In this document: positions 44,690 to 55,440 of the stretch, one piece after another
Position numbering within the stretch: the first letter of the stretch is position 1
Layout: each line of letters starts with the position of its first letter
Assembly: GCA_033961575.1 (NCBI GenBank)
Contig: CM066732.1
Span: forward strand, 54,704,501-54,768,500
Source of the DNA: Aselliscus stoliczkanus
Taxonomy: Eukaryota; Chordata; Mammalia; Chiroptera; Hipposideridae
Direction of reading: 5' to 3'
DNA: 64,000 nt
Notes under the pieces: generated by a model
The model's input: the letters and a program-made list of their open reading frames with translations, nothing else
Databases searched by the model: none
Told to the model about the DNA's origin: nothing
Made by a program: the position numbers and the translations under genes

Positions 44690-45540
44690 GGTGATTTGAA
44701 CAAAATCCCAGAATATGGCAAGAGGCCTCTAACAAGGGGAGAGAGAACTAAGCCAAATTAATTCCAGCAAAATAAGAGGAATTAGGCTTAATTTAAGCAG
44801 GTAACAGAAAAGAACTGAGCTGGTCTTTTCCCTTTCCCAGCAATGAGCCTGCATCCGCTCTTTGTTTTGCCAAAAGGAACGGCAACATGGCTGCCTGGGT
44901 CCGGGACAGCTCCCCGCCCCGCCGTGCCCCTGTTCTCCTGGCCTGGCATTATGGGTTTGCAAGCCGCTGGCCATGGTTGAATTTTATCGTTATTAAGGTT
45001 CAGTGCTAACCTCCTCCTCTTATTTCCTTCCCATTTAAAGTTTCAGGGATAATAAATTCTTTTGATTTAGCAATTATTGGAGTACAGAATTAGTCAAACG
45101 CCAGCTTGGAGAACAAAGTAGAATGGGGACTGGGTGGCCTTCGCCAAGATGCCGAAAGTACTCACAGGCTTGCTTGCTTGCTTGCTGCTGAAAGATCTGG
45201 GGGAAATGGTGCTTTGTTAAGTCTGAAATTGGATGGGTTTTAATTTAAGAGCATAGCTTCAACCCTCACCTCTCTCTGTGAGCAGAAAAATAGTTATGTT
45301 TGTGGGTGACATATTCCCAAAGTAAATCGTGCTAAACCACTGTGCTGAAATACATTCTATTGACTTGTCTGGGGCTGTGCTTTCCCAAGTACAACATTGA
45401 GTTGGCTCGTAATAAAAATAAATAAGAATTATATATCATTTCATCATTTTTTGTATTACACTTGCAAAATGCATAAGGATATAACACAACGTGTTGCAAT
45501 ATAGTTTTAGAAAATACAATGATAAAATTAATCCTTGATA
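44690..45540. other. AT-rich blocks, candidate conserved non-coding elements
   Basis: Repeat-free AT-rich sequence in two main parts, 44690-44810 (CCAAATTAATTCC, GGCTTAATTTAAGC) and 44970-45540 (TTTTGATTTAGCAATTATTGG, GGTTTTAATTTAAG), with a short GC-rich bridge. A (GCTT)4 run lies at about 45169-45185. TTAATTTAAGC-type words recur. Enhancer-like by composition only. Confidence 0.4.
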
Positions 45541-47544
45541 CAGAATAACGTATGTGGGGGGATTAAAGCAGACAGGAGCCATGGGTGCTTTGCGGATGCT
45601 TCCGGGCCAGCTGCTAGGCTGAGAGCCATGCTCTTTCTCTGTGGGCTGGTGGAGGCCAGACAGCTCGGCAGTGTGGCCACCCCAGGAGAAGGGGCCCCTC
45701 CCAGGGCTGCTATAGGAGCTGGCCCTGCCTGTGGATGACATGTGGGGCAACTGCTGCCTTCCCTGGGCAGGCGGGAGCACTGCCTGGACCCTTTCCATCC
45801 ATAGATGCTCCTTGAGGCTGGCTTGAGGCTGGGTCTCTGTGAGCTGGACCCTGTTGGGGGTAGAGACGGCCAGAGGGTCCCTGCCCACCAGGCACTAGGT
45901 GGGGCCCGGCTGAGCCAAACAGGACAAGTATTTGTTTATGCTGCAGCCCTGAGCTGGAATGGCTATGCCGAAATGCAGACAGAAGGCTCCAGCAAACACA
46001 TGCTCCAGTCACCTGCCAGGCTCTGGGCTCAGACCTGCTGGGGTTGGGGAGCACCTTGAATGTCCCTGGGAGCTCAAAGGTGGAGGTCCCAGGAGGATTT
46101 CCTAAGGGAGGCCTAGTCTCCTGGTGGGCGGGGGGTGGGGGTGCAGGGTGCAGGGGAGACCCCAGACCAGCACTGGGATGTCTGGCTTAGGCATCTCCCT
46201 ACACCTCAACCAGTACTTGTCTTCCTCAAATGCACGTGCACACCTGACAATGTTTCCACCAGGTGTGCACAAAGGAAGACACTCACTCGGTGGACACGCA
46301 CATGTAGACATGTCCACATGGATGCACACGAGTGTGCGCACACACGGAGTCACATACGCACAGGAGACCCATCCCATCCCATTCCTAGGGCTCCCCCCAT
46401 GTGTGACACCCTCCCTGTTACCCACCACGGCAGCCAGGACCCCACCTTCCCCTCTCCTGGACCCCACCCCACCCCCTCTCACCATCTCCGTCTTCTCTGG
46501 CCCTCGTGCATCCCTCTCTAGCATCCCCTCACCCCACTTCCCTGGCACCTGTGAAACCTGCCTGGCATGACCCCTGCACTCCCGTACCCCATTTCCTACA
46601 TGCCCCTCCACCCCCGACAGGGACCTGGGACAAGAACCCCAGTGTCCTGACTCCTGGCTGGCCTTTGAGCCGGCACTGCCTCAGAGGCCCCCTCCTCTCC
46701 TCGCTAGCTGGGTTTGTTGCAGTTTCCGAGGGTCTCCCTGAAAGACTTGAAGGAAGTCCCCCGTATCTCGCCCATGTCAGACATCAGCCCCCAAGAAGCC
46801 TTGGGGGGCCAGGGGAGGCGCTGGCTGTGGAAGAGGGGGTCTGGGTGAGCGTGTGTGGAGGGAACTGAGTGGATGGAGCCTGGAACTAGGGGCCCCTGGG
46901 CATCCTGGGGAGGTAGGGACAGTGGACAACTGGGTCATCGGCTGCCCTGACACAAGAAGGGCACAGACACAGATAGGTTGCTGTGGTGATTGATGGGAGG
47001 GAAGGATTACGAAATTTGCCCTCCTAATCTTTCAGGTGCTGTGCAAACTTCCTGTTGTGTGTTCCCTTGAGCTGTGTCACCTGCGTCATCCTTGATTTAT
47101 ACATGGAATGGTTGGGCCACGGTGTCAATGGACGTGAACACGAGCCCCTGCCAAGCGTGTTTGCCCCAGCAGGCCACACCTCTCAGTGCACAGAGCAAAG
47201 CCTCGATCGTGGGATGTACTGACGGTCCTCCTTCGGGACAGGTGGGGTCCTGGTCACTTGTTACCTGGGCTGTCACAGGGCCCTTTCTGGGAGGCCACAT
47301 ATGTTTTTGAAAGTGTCCCCACCAGCCCAGATAGGTCAATCCCAGCTCTGCAGTGTGGCTTTTTTAGGAAGCACTACATTGGCTCCAAGTGTCACTTGGA
47401 GTCAGGTGTGCTGAAGGCCCTGAGCGAGCTACAGGACTGCGGCTGCAAGGTGGGCACTTCCCTGGCACTGGGACCCGGGGACCACGCCCCTGCTTCACGG
47501 GAGCGGACGAGCTGAGAAGCCACACTGTCACAATTCAGTCTCTC
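45541..47544. other. GC-rich unique DNA, no gene seen
   Basis: Holds a G-quadruplex-type run at 46126-46148 and a degenerate CACACG-rich patch at about 46225-46360. Overlapping chance frames reach 169 codons. No exon or recognised repeat. Confidence 0.45.
46126..46148 (+). other. G-quadruplex-type motif
   Basis: Four G-runs (GGG, GGGGGG, GGGGG, GGG) are separated by C, T and TGCA loops. This fits the standard G3+ with 1-7 base loops pattern on plus. Further G-runs follow to 46156. Confidence 0.6.
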
Positions 47545-48160
47545 GGAATGCCGTAGCAGTTTTTAAAATGTGTGCGTCCACTTTTTGCCACATTTTAGAT
47601 ATCCTTCCACCTACAGAAGCCGTCAAATAAAAATTAAATTTGGTTTAAAAAAAACCCATGCTGCATATTTTTGACACTCAGTGTCTGTTCATTTGCATGG
47701 GACACGTTCTTCCATAATGAATCATCGTAACGCTTAAATTAAACACAGTAAAAGAATGGTTAATGCCATAACGCGCTGACAATTTAACCTGGCCAATATT
47801 TTTATTGCCTTGTACAATAAACCTAACAGAGCACAACTTGCTTTTGACTGGTGGAAAATCGGTTATGAACCGCCAGGGAGCGGCCAATTTTTCAAATGCA
47901 GCCATTCAGTCATACTATAGCCACTAAGACTTTTTTTTCCCATACACTATTGCTGTTATAATCTTTTGAGGATATTTTATCACGGCAATAACCTCCTCAA
48001 AATCAGTCTTTACTGCAGTTAATGACTGGACAGCTGGAGCCATAACTGGCCTTGGCGATGCCCCCAGCCATTAGCTAACAAACCAGTTGTTATCTGCAGG
48101 TAACAACCCATTTCTTGTGGAATTTCTTGATGAAGTGCCTCACTGGATCAAAGTTATTTT
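47545..48160. other. Densest candidate conserved non-coding element
   Basis: About 600 bases of repeat-free AT-rich sequence with many clustered factor-like words: GCTTAAATTAAAC, CATTTGCATGGG (octamer-like), GGTTAATGCCATAACG, GCAGTTAATGACTGG and GCCATTAGCTAAC. At 48086-48107 there is a 7-base inverted repeat, GTTGTTA and TAACAAC, around an 8-base centre. No simple repeats, tails or TE signatures are seen. Of all blocks this one looks most like a deeply conserved enhancer, but no alignment is available. Confidence 0.45.
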
Positions 48161-48959
48161 TTCCCCTTTCTGTCCCAGCTTCACGCCTCTCCGTGGAAAA
48201 AGCAAGAGGCGGGAAACTGGTGGCTCTCCCCCCCACGCCAGCCACGGGGCCGGGGGGCAGCCGGCTGCCGGGCATCTGTGCCCAGAGGTGAGCAGCGCAG
48301 GTGTCTGCCACGTCCTGCCGGTGTGGTGGGAGGAGACACTGCTGACCTGCAGGTTCAGAGCAGAGGGCTGCCCGCCTGGGAGGCGCTGAGGACAGACGGG
48401 CAGGGCGCGGCCTCCAGCGCTGGCAGGGCCTCGGGGGTAGAGGCAGAATCGGCCCAGGGATTGACACTCACCTTGTGTTTGATAGATCTCTGCATTTAGA
48501 TTTATACGTCCTCGTTTCCTGTGTGTTTCACTCTTGATCACCCTCGTCAAATGCAAGCTTTTTAAACTAGTGATTTAAAGTTATGAAATGTTCATCAGTT
48601 TTACAGTGAACATATTTTTTAAGGACAAGAAGAGCCGATTTAGACCCTGGCACCAGTGGTAAATACGGCAAGGCACAGGCTAGCCTGGCGATTAAGTACG
48701 ACAGGTGTGCCCGAGTCCAGTGCACGGAATGCTGGTCCCCGGATGCTGAGCTCAGGCCCTGAAGCCAAGGCACTGCCTCCCTGAAGGCCTGCGGGGTCCT
48801 CCTGCGCGGGGACTTTGGCTCCGGGGGCTTTGACTCTTCCCAGTACTTAGCGTCGGGAGCAGCAGAGGGCGGCTGAGTAGGAGGAGCAGGCGATCGTCCG
48901 TTTCCGGCAGCAGTGTGGGATCCCACGGGCTTCTCAGGGCTTATCATACGAGACAGGAC
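48161..48959. other. GC-rich unique DNA, no gene seen
   Basis: Includes a 14-base palindrome GGCAGCCGGCTGCC near 48256 and an AT-rich patch at 48480-48640. No exon supported. Confidence 0.45.
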
Positions 48960-49640
48960 TCGACGCCTGAAATCACAGTGCTGATTGTAGGAACTTCACA
49001 CATGCGTCTTTAATAAGCAGGGCAAAACAAAAAATTAATGTTTTTAAAAGTGAAATAAGATTTTTTCCAGCCTGGGGAGAAGACCAATTAAAACCACTTC
49101 AAATTCTTAAATGGGTTTTAATTTGAGAGAGTGGAATTCTTTCAAGAATATGAGTTTTGCTAAATATTTGAAATCATTATGTATCATGCTTGTCTGAAGC
49201 CCAAGTTGCCTGGAAATTAAATAACAAATTAAAAATGAACAAAGTATTCATTTTTGAATTACCTGGTGGGCGACTCCCCCAGTGGCAAGGCACAGCTTCT
49301 GGGAACGTGGAGGGTCGCTGTAGGTGAACTGGAACATAGAGAGGTTTCCCACACATTCCCAAATTCAAACACTGCCACCAGATACAGCAATTCTTAGGAC
49401 TGTAAATCATTTTGAATTTCATAAACCCAACTCTTTAACCTTTTGTAAATGACAAAAAGAGCAACACATTCTTAACATTTCTGATCATTCCACACTATGC
49501 TGGCCCCATAAAGCTCATCTTTTCCAAATTTAAGCACTTAAAAATGTGAAGTGCTTCAATAAATTTAAATTGGCATATGCTACGCATATCAATGGGAAAT
49601 GATTCAGGCATTAGAGGCTGGAAGTGGTGAGTGAGGGCAG
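48960..49640. other. AT-rich block, candidate conserved non-coding element, with inverted repeat
   Basis: Repeat-free AT-rich sequence. A perfect 10-base inverted repeat, AATTAAAACC (49086-49095) and GGTTTTAATT (49114-49123), flanks an 18-base loop. Other homeodomain-type cores include AAAAAATTAATG and GGAAATTAAATAAC. A short GC-rich patch lies at 49265-49330. Compositional evidence. Confidence 0.35.
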
Positions 49641-50547
49641 GCAAAGCGGAGCGTCCACTGTCACAGGATTGATTTTTAATGACTTTCTATTGATTGGGTG
49701 CCTTTTAAACCTGCTGGCCTCAGGTGCAGCTTGCATATCCATCACACGTGTCTTTGGCCCACTCTTCACAGTGAGTGTTGGTTACTTTTCTCCTCCTGCC
49801 AAGACAGCCTCCTAAGTTAGAGCAAGTCCTCCTTGCATTGGGCCTTCCAGGGACAAGCACTGAATAGCCACCTGGCAGGAGGGCAGCATATTGTCCGAGA
49901 CTCTAGCAGTTGTAAGTGACATCATTGACTTGAAGCCGAAGAGGGATTCACTGACAAGGCTCGGGTGGCTCTGGGGCAGCTGTACCCAGAGGCCTCTCCT
50001 CCCTTTCTCCCTCAGTCTCTCTCCCTCCATCTCTGCTTCTCAGCTGTGATGGTGATGTTTGCAGGAAGGCTCTCTGCCCCTCACCGTTCTAGGCTCACGT
50101 CTCACACTCCCCGGTGTGTCAGAAAGGACTGCTCTGTGAGCAGCGTTCCAAGGGAGATGCTGAAGCAAGCCTCATGGGTCAGGCTGGGCGTGGGCCCATT
50201 TCTGAACCGTCACTGAGGTCAGGGAGTCCGTTCTGATTGGCCTCATCCGGCCACAGACCGGCCCCTGATGGCAAGAGTAGAAGAAAGCCTCAGACCCTTG
50301 AACTGGGAGTGGGAAAGAGGTAACAGGAGTCCCACTAGGAGGCGGGAAGGCCCTGAGTGTCCTCCAAGTGTGTGGCTGTCTGCAGCAGGCGACCAGAGGT
50401 GACAGTCACATGCGTCCCTGAAGTTAGATGTGCCGTGTGGTGCCGTGGCCAGTAAAACCTGAGAGGAAGTTGTGCATGCCACTTTAGGGTGTGGATGCGC
50501 CCGAAGCATGGGACCCTGAGTGAGCAGATAGGGACAGGACCCCGGTC
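49641..50547. other. Unique DNA, no gene seen
   Basis: Mixed composition without a recognised repeat. Chance frames only. Confidence 0.45.
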
Positions 50548-50872
50548 TGTGTCTCAGTCACGGGGGCTGCTGTAGCAAGAATTCCACAGACTGAGTGGCT
50601 TCAACAACACATGTTTCCTTTTCACCGGCCAGAGCCTGGGAAGTCCGAGGTCAGGTGCCTGCAGGGCTGAGTCCGCTGAGGGTCCGCGCCTAGTTTTCTT
50701 ATAGGGCAGAGAAGAGAGAGCTTGGGGCCTTCATCCCTTATGAGGGCACCAGTCCCATGATGGGGCTTCACCCCCACAACCTCATCCAAACCTAATCCCC
50801 CTCAAATACCATCACAGTGGGGATGCAGGCTTCCAGTTATGGATTTCGGGAGGACACCATCAGCCCGTAGCA
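50548..50872 (-). mobile_element. MaLR (MST/MLT1-like) solo LTR, reverse orientation
   Basis: On plus: 'GGGGCTGCTGTAGCAAGAAT', 'CCACAGACTGAGTGGCTTCA', 'GCCTGGGAAGTCCGAGGTCA', 'ATGAGGGCACCAGTCCCATG', 'CAACCTCATCCAAACCTAAT' and 'CAAATACCATCACAGTGGGG'. This is the reverse complement of a MaLR LTR in the right order. About 325 bases remain and no internal region is present. Confidence 0.85.
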
Positions 50873-52407
50873 GCCCGCAGTCCTTGGTGGACATAGAAAG
50901 GGACGCATATGTTGGTTGTTGGAAACCATAATTATTTGGGCATGATTTACTGACATAGCACAACCTAGGCCGTCCTGAATGTGTGCAGATCAGCATCAGA
51001 AAGCAGGTCCTACCTGGACAAAAACGTAGAAAATGTGGCATTGACTTTGCACTGGGTGGTGAGCAGAGAGGGAACCGCTATCCGAGGCTGGGAGGGTGGT
51101 GAGCTGTGAGGTGACATGAGGAGACACTTGAGAAAACTGTCAACTGAAGGAACATAGGGGGCAGGAAATAAACTCACAGCTCTTGGGGACAGTTTGGAGG
51201 CCAAAATGTTCACCATGTGTATTGGTTACTGAAGGCTGCAAGTTAACTGGAAAAATGACTTTAAAGACACTTGTCTGGTTTGCAAGCAGAAATGAAGGGG
51301 CCTCGGGTGTGCGGGGTTGGAAGGTGCAACTCCTCCCCAACCCCTACCAGCCAAAGAGAAAACTGAGACATGCTGTCAGAAACAAAGGCTGATTACAACT
51401 CAGCTTCCAAAAAATATAGCATTAAGAGTATAGCTGTCACATCCATCAGTACAACCTCGGAATGGATTAAAATGTTTCCGAGTAAAAACTCAGCCCAGGG
51501 TGTGGGGCCCCTGGACTATTTTCAGTTGGACAAAATTTTGAAGGAAAGAGAATTATGATGAGACCCTCTCCCCAAAGCGTGGTAGGTTCCAGGTATGTAC
51601 CAGGGCGGGTTGCGGGGGGGAATGCCAAAAAAAATAGTACACATTTTAAGAGCTGTTATCTGTGTACTACTTTTCAAAGTTGAATTCAATTAAGTAGCAA
51701 TGTGTAGTACGGCGTTCACTCAAAAAATGGCGTTCATCTTCATCAAATGAATGCTAGTATCATTCATTGTATTAGAATTTTAATACAATTTTTTCCTTTC
51801 TTAAAACTTGTATACATTTTTTTGGCATCCTCTGTATTATAAAACATAAGGGCAGATGCAGAGAGCAGGATAAAGCATGTAGTAAGAGAGAGATGGACCA
51901 TCCACGAGCTCACGTCCTCTCCTGAGCCCGTCAGAGAGCTGAGGCTGCAGGATGGCCGATGAAGCCAGGATCTGGGGAGACAGCCATGAGGGAGAGGAGG
52001 GCTGTGACGCTGCCTGCCGGGGCAGAAGCCGCCAGAGGCTGGCAAGACGAGTTCAGCCGGCATAGCAGACAAGTTGTTGGAGGCGAGTGGGGGCTGGTGG
52101 GACGACGACGTGGAGTCTGCGGGCCCTGCAGACACGGCGCCTGTGTGTCCTCCTGCCCGATTTTTTCTCCACCAATCCCTGCAGATACAAGGAAAATGGG
52201 AGAATATTGTAAAAGCTTCTTTTATCAGACCTGGGGGAGGGAAAAGTAATAATGCCAAGAGGGGGGCAAAACCCCATCCGTTCTCTCTCCTTTGGACAAA
52301 AGCCTTAGTTAGCAGGGGGAAGCCCATCAACACTGCTGCACTCAGGGCATTGGTGAAAATTCATTGCAGCTGCTCTGAATACGGAGGTGAAAGTGTCTCT
52401 TTGACAT
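50873..52407. other. Mixed unique DNA, no gene seen
   Basis: AT-rich patches at 50930-50990, 51360-51480 and 51620-51850 have no recognised repeat. The last holds a 24-base near-perfect palindrome at 51766-51789 (one mismatch). GC-rich DNA lies at 51900-52160. Two overlapping frames of 96-189 codons on opposite strands (51764-52409) have no domain. Confidence 0.4.
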
Positions 52408-53931
52408 AGTGGGGTGTTTTTCCTTTAGATATAGTCCCAGAAATGGGATTGCTGGCTCATATGGTAGTTTTATTTTGAATTTTTGGAGAACATCCATACC
52501 GTTTTCCATAGTGACTGCACCAACACTCATTCATATCTGACTTTTTGATCATCCTAGTGGGTGTGAAGTTACATCTCTTTGTGCTTTGATTTGCATTTCC
52601 CTGATGCTGAGCATCTTTTCATGTGCTTCTTGGCCATTTGTATGTGTTGGGAGAAATGTCTGTTCATATTCTTTGCCCATTTTTAAATTGGTTGTTGTCT
52701 TTTTATTATTGTATTGTAAGCATTCTTTATATATTCTGGATACAAATGCCTTATCAGATATATGATTTGCAAATATTTTTCCTATTCTGTGGGTTGTCTT
52801 TCACGTTCTTGATAACATCCTTTGAGGCACAAACATTTTTCATTCTTAAGAAGTCTAGTTTGTCTATATTCTCTTTCATTGCTTGTGCTTTCGGTGTCGT
52901 ATCTAAGAACCCATTGCCAAATGCATTGATGTGAAGAATTACCCCTGTGAGTTTTATCTCTTATATTTAGGTCTTCGATCTATTTCAAGTTAATTTTTGT
53001 ATTTCATGTGAGATAAGGGTTTGGTTTTATTCTTTTGTAAGGGGCTATCCAGTTACCCCAGCACCATTTGTTGGAAAGAGCTGTTTTTCAATCAATGGTT
53101 TTTGATTGACTGTGGACACAGGGGCCTCTCAGGTCTGTCCACTGATCCATGAGTCTGTCCTTATGCCAGTACCACAACATCTTGCTTACTGTCGCTTTTG
53201 AAAGCGAATTTTATAACTAGGAAGTAGGAGCCCCCCAAGATTTTTGGCTATTCTGCAATTTCATATAAATTTTAGAATTAGCTTGTCAATTTCTATAAAG
53301 AGGCCAGATGAAATTCTAATAAGGGTTGTGTGGAATCTTTGATCAATATCAGGAGTATTGCCATCTTAATAATATTTAGTCTTTCAATCCATCAAAATGG
53401 AATGTTTTGCCATTTATTTAGATCTTTAATTCCTTTCAATAGGCTTTATAGTTTTCAGAGTATAAATTTTGCAATTCTTTTGTTAAGTTATTCCTAAGGA
53501 TTTTGTTCTTTTTTGATGATGCTATAAAATGGAATTGTTTACTTAATTTCTCTTGGCAATTGTTCATTGCAAGTGTTTAGAAATGCAGTTAATTTCTGTA
53601 TATTGATCCTGCCATCTTGCTGAACTTATTTATTTATTTATTAGTATTTTAGTGGATTCCTTAGGATTGTCTATGTACAAGATTATGTCATCTATGACGA
53701 GAGATAGTTTTGCTTTTCCCTTCTTGATGTGGATGCCTTTTATTTCTTTTTCTTGACAAGATGCCGAGGATAGAACCTCTATTGCAATGTTGAATAGAAA
53801 TGGTGAGAGTGAATATATATGTTTTGTTCCTGATTCTTGGTGGAAAGTATTGGTCTTTCACAGTTGGATATGATGTTAGCTATGGATGTTTTTAAGATAT
53901 TCTTTTCAGGTTGAGGAAGTTCCTTTTATAT

Positions 53932-54174
53932 CTAGTTGAGTGTTTTTATCATGTAAGTGTACTGGATTTTGTCAAATGCTTTTTCTGTATGGATTGTGAT
54001 GATTATGTGTTTTTCTCTTTTTATTCTAGTGTAATGGTATACTACATTAATTGATGTTTGGGTGTTAAACCAACCTTGCATTCTAGGCATAGATCCTACT
54101 TGGCCATGGTGTAGAATTCTTTTCATATGTTGGTGGATTTGGTTTACTAGTATTTTTGTTGAGGATTTTTGCAT
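53932..54174 (-). pseudogene. L1 ORF2 reverse transcriptase remnant
   Basis: An 80-codon minus frame reads KILVNQIHQHMKRILHHGQV, then KREKHIIITIHTEKAFDKIQ. These are diagnostic of the L1 reverse transcriptase fingers/palm, including the AFDKIQ motif, where D is one of the catalytic aspartates in the family. A G-to-H type change (IHTEKAF for IDAEKAF) and frame breaks on both sides show it is dead. Confidence 0.85.
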
Positions 54175-54230
54175 CCATATTCATAAGAGATCAGTAATTT
54201 TCTTTCCTTGCTATATCTTTGTCTGATTTT

Positions 54231-54515
54231 TTTTATTGCTTTTTTGTTTGTTTTATTTTGTCTAACTGTAGTTTTTTAAAAATTAATTTATTTTTAATTA
54301 GTTTCAGGTGTACAACACAGTGCAATAGTTATACTTTTTACCCCTCAAAGTGACAACCCTTCTCCCCCATTTAGCCACCCCACTCCTCCCCCCCATATCA
54401 TATATATCTATTACACTTCCTCTGACTCCCTTCCACAGTATAATCCACATCCCGTGACTATCTATATATCTAATTACAGTTGGTATACAATATTATACAA
54501 CCTCAACTTCAGGTG
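54231..54515 (-). mobile_element. Nested younger L1 3' end with 17 bp target duplication
   Basis: About 285 bases interrupt the older L1. They open with T-rich sequence on plus (a reversed A-tail) and read 'GTTTCAGGTGTACAACACAG' and 'CTTCTCCCCCATTTAGCCAC'. The host word TATCTTTGTCTGATTTT is present at 54214-54230 and again at 54516-54532, a perfect 17-base target-site duplication. The insert is a short 5'-truncated L1 3'UTR. Confidence 0.85.
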
Positions 54516-55035
54516 TATCTTTGTCTGATTTTGATATCAGGATAATGTTGGCTTTGTCAAATGAGTTTGGAAGTGTTCTCTCCTATTCTACTATTGGGAA
54601 AAATTTGTGATGAACTGTTCCAAGTGGAGAGGACATTCTTTTAAGTGTTTGGTAGAATTCAGCAATTCAAACCAATTTGGCCTGAGCTTTTCTTTGTGAG
54701 TTTATAAACTACCCATTCAACTGTTACTTGCTATAAGCTAAGTCTAATTGTCTATTCTTGAGTCAACTTTTATAGATTGTGTCTTTGTAGCATTATCCAT
54801 TTTATCTGAATTATATAATTTATTGACATACCACTGTTCATAGTATTCCTTTATAATTCTTTTTGTTTCTGTAAGCTCAGGAGTAGTGACCCTTTTTTAT
54901 TTCTAATTCTAATAGTTTGAGTCTTCTCCCTTCTTAAATTGTCAATATAGCTAAAGGTTTGTTATTTTTGTTGACCTTTTCAAAGAAATAGCTTTTGGTT
55001 TCAGTGATTTTTTTTTCCTATTGTTTTTCTGTTCT

Positions 55036-55254
55036 CTATTTTATTAATTTCCACTCTATTTTTTCTATTGTTTCCTTTCCTTTAGGTTTAGTTTGCTCTT
55101 GTTTTTCCAGTTTTCTAAAGTAGAAGATTAAGCTATTGATTTGAGATCTTTCTGCTTTTTTAAGATAGGAATTTGCAGCTATAAATTTCCCTGTTAGCAC
55201 TGCTTTGGTTGCATCCCATAAGTTTTGGTGTGTTGTATCTTTAATTTCCTTCAT
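55036..55254 (-). pseudogene. L1 ORF2 remnant upstream of reverse transcriptase
   Basis: A 72-codon minus frame reads [20 protein letters not shown], then [20 protein letters not shown]. This is the region between endonuclease and reverse transcriptase of L1 ORF2. It is the same region as the remnant at 39568-39700 in the other L1, with different substitutions. Confidence 0.85.
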
Positions 55255-55440
55255 CTCAAAGTATTTTATAATTTAAATTCTGATTTCTTCTTTCACTCAC
55301 AGATTATATAGGAGTGTGTTGTTTAATATCCACATATTTGTGAGTTTCCCAGATTTCCTTTTGTTGTTGATTTATAATTTTCTTCCTTGTGGTTAGAGAA
55401 CATACTATATCTTATTCAATTCCTTCTTCTAGCACAATTG

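Larger units (their letters stand above)
52408..55440 (-). mobile_element. L1 fragment, reverse orientation (3'UTR and ORF2)
   Basis: On plus the antisense of an L1 3' part is read: 'GAAATGGGATTGCTGGCTCA', 'CCATAGTGACTGCACCAACA', 'GATTTGCATTTCCCTGATGC', 'CCAGTTACCCCAGCACCATT', and further into reverse transcriptase. The terminal 3' end and A-tail are missing at the left, and the copy ends abruptly at about 55440, where a forward L1 begins. It is broken by many stops and by a nested insertion at 54231-54515. Confidence 0.9.
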
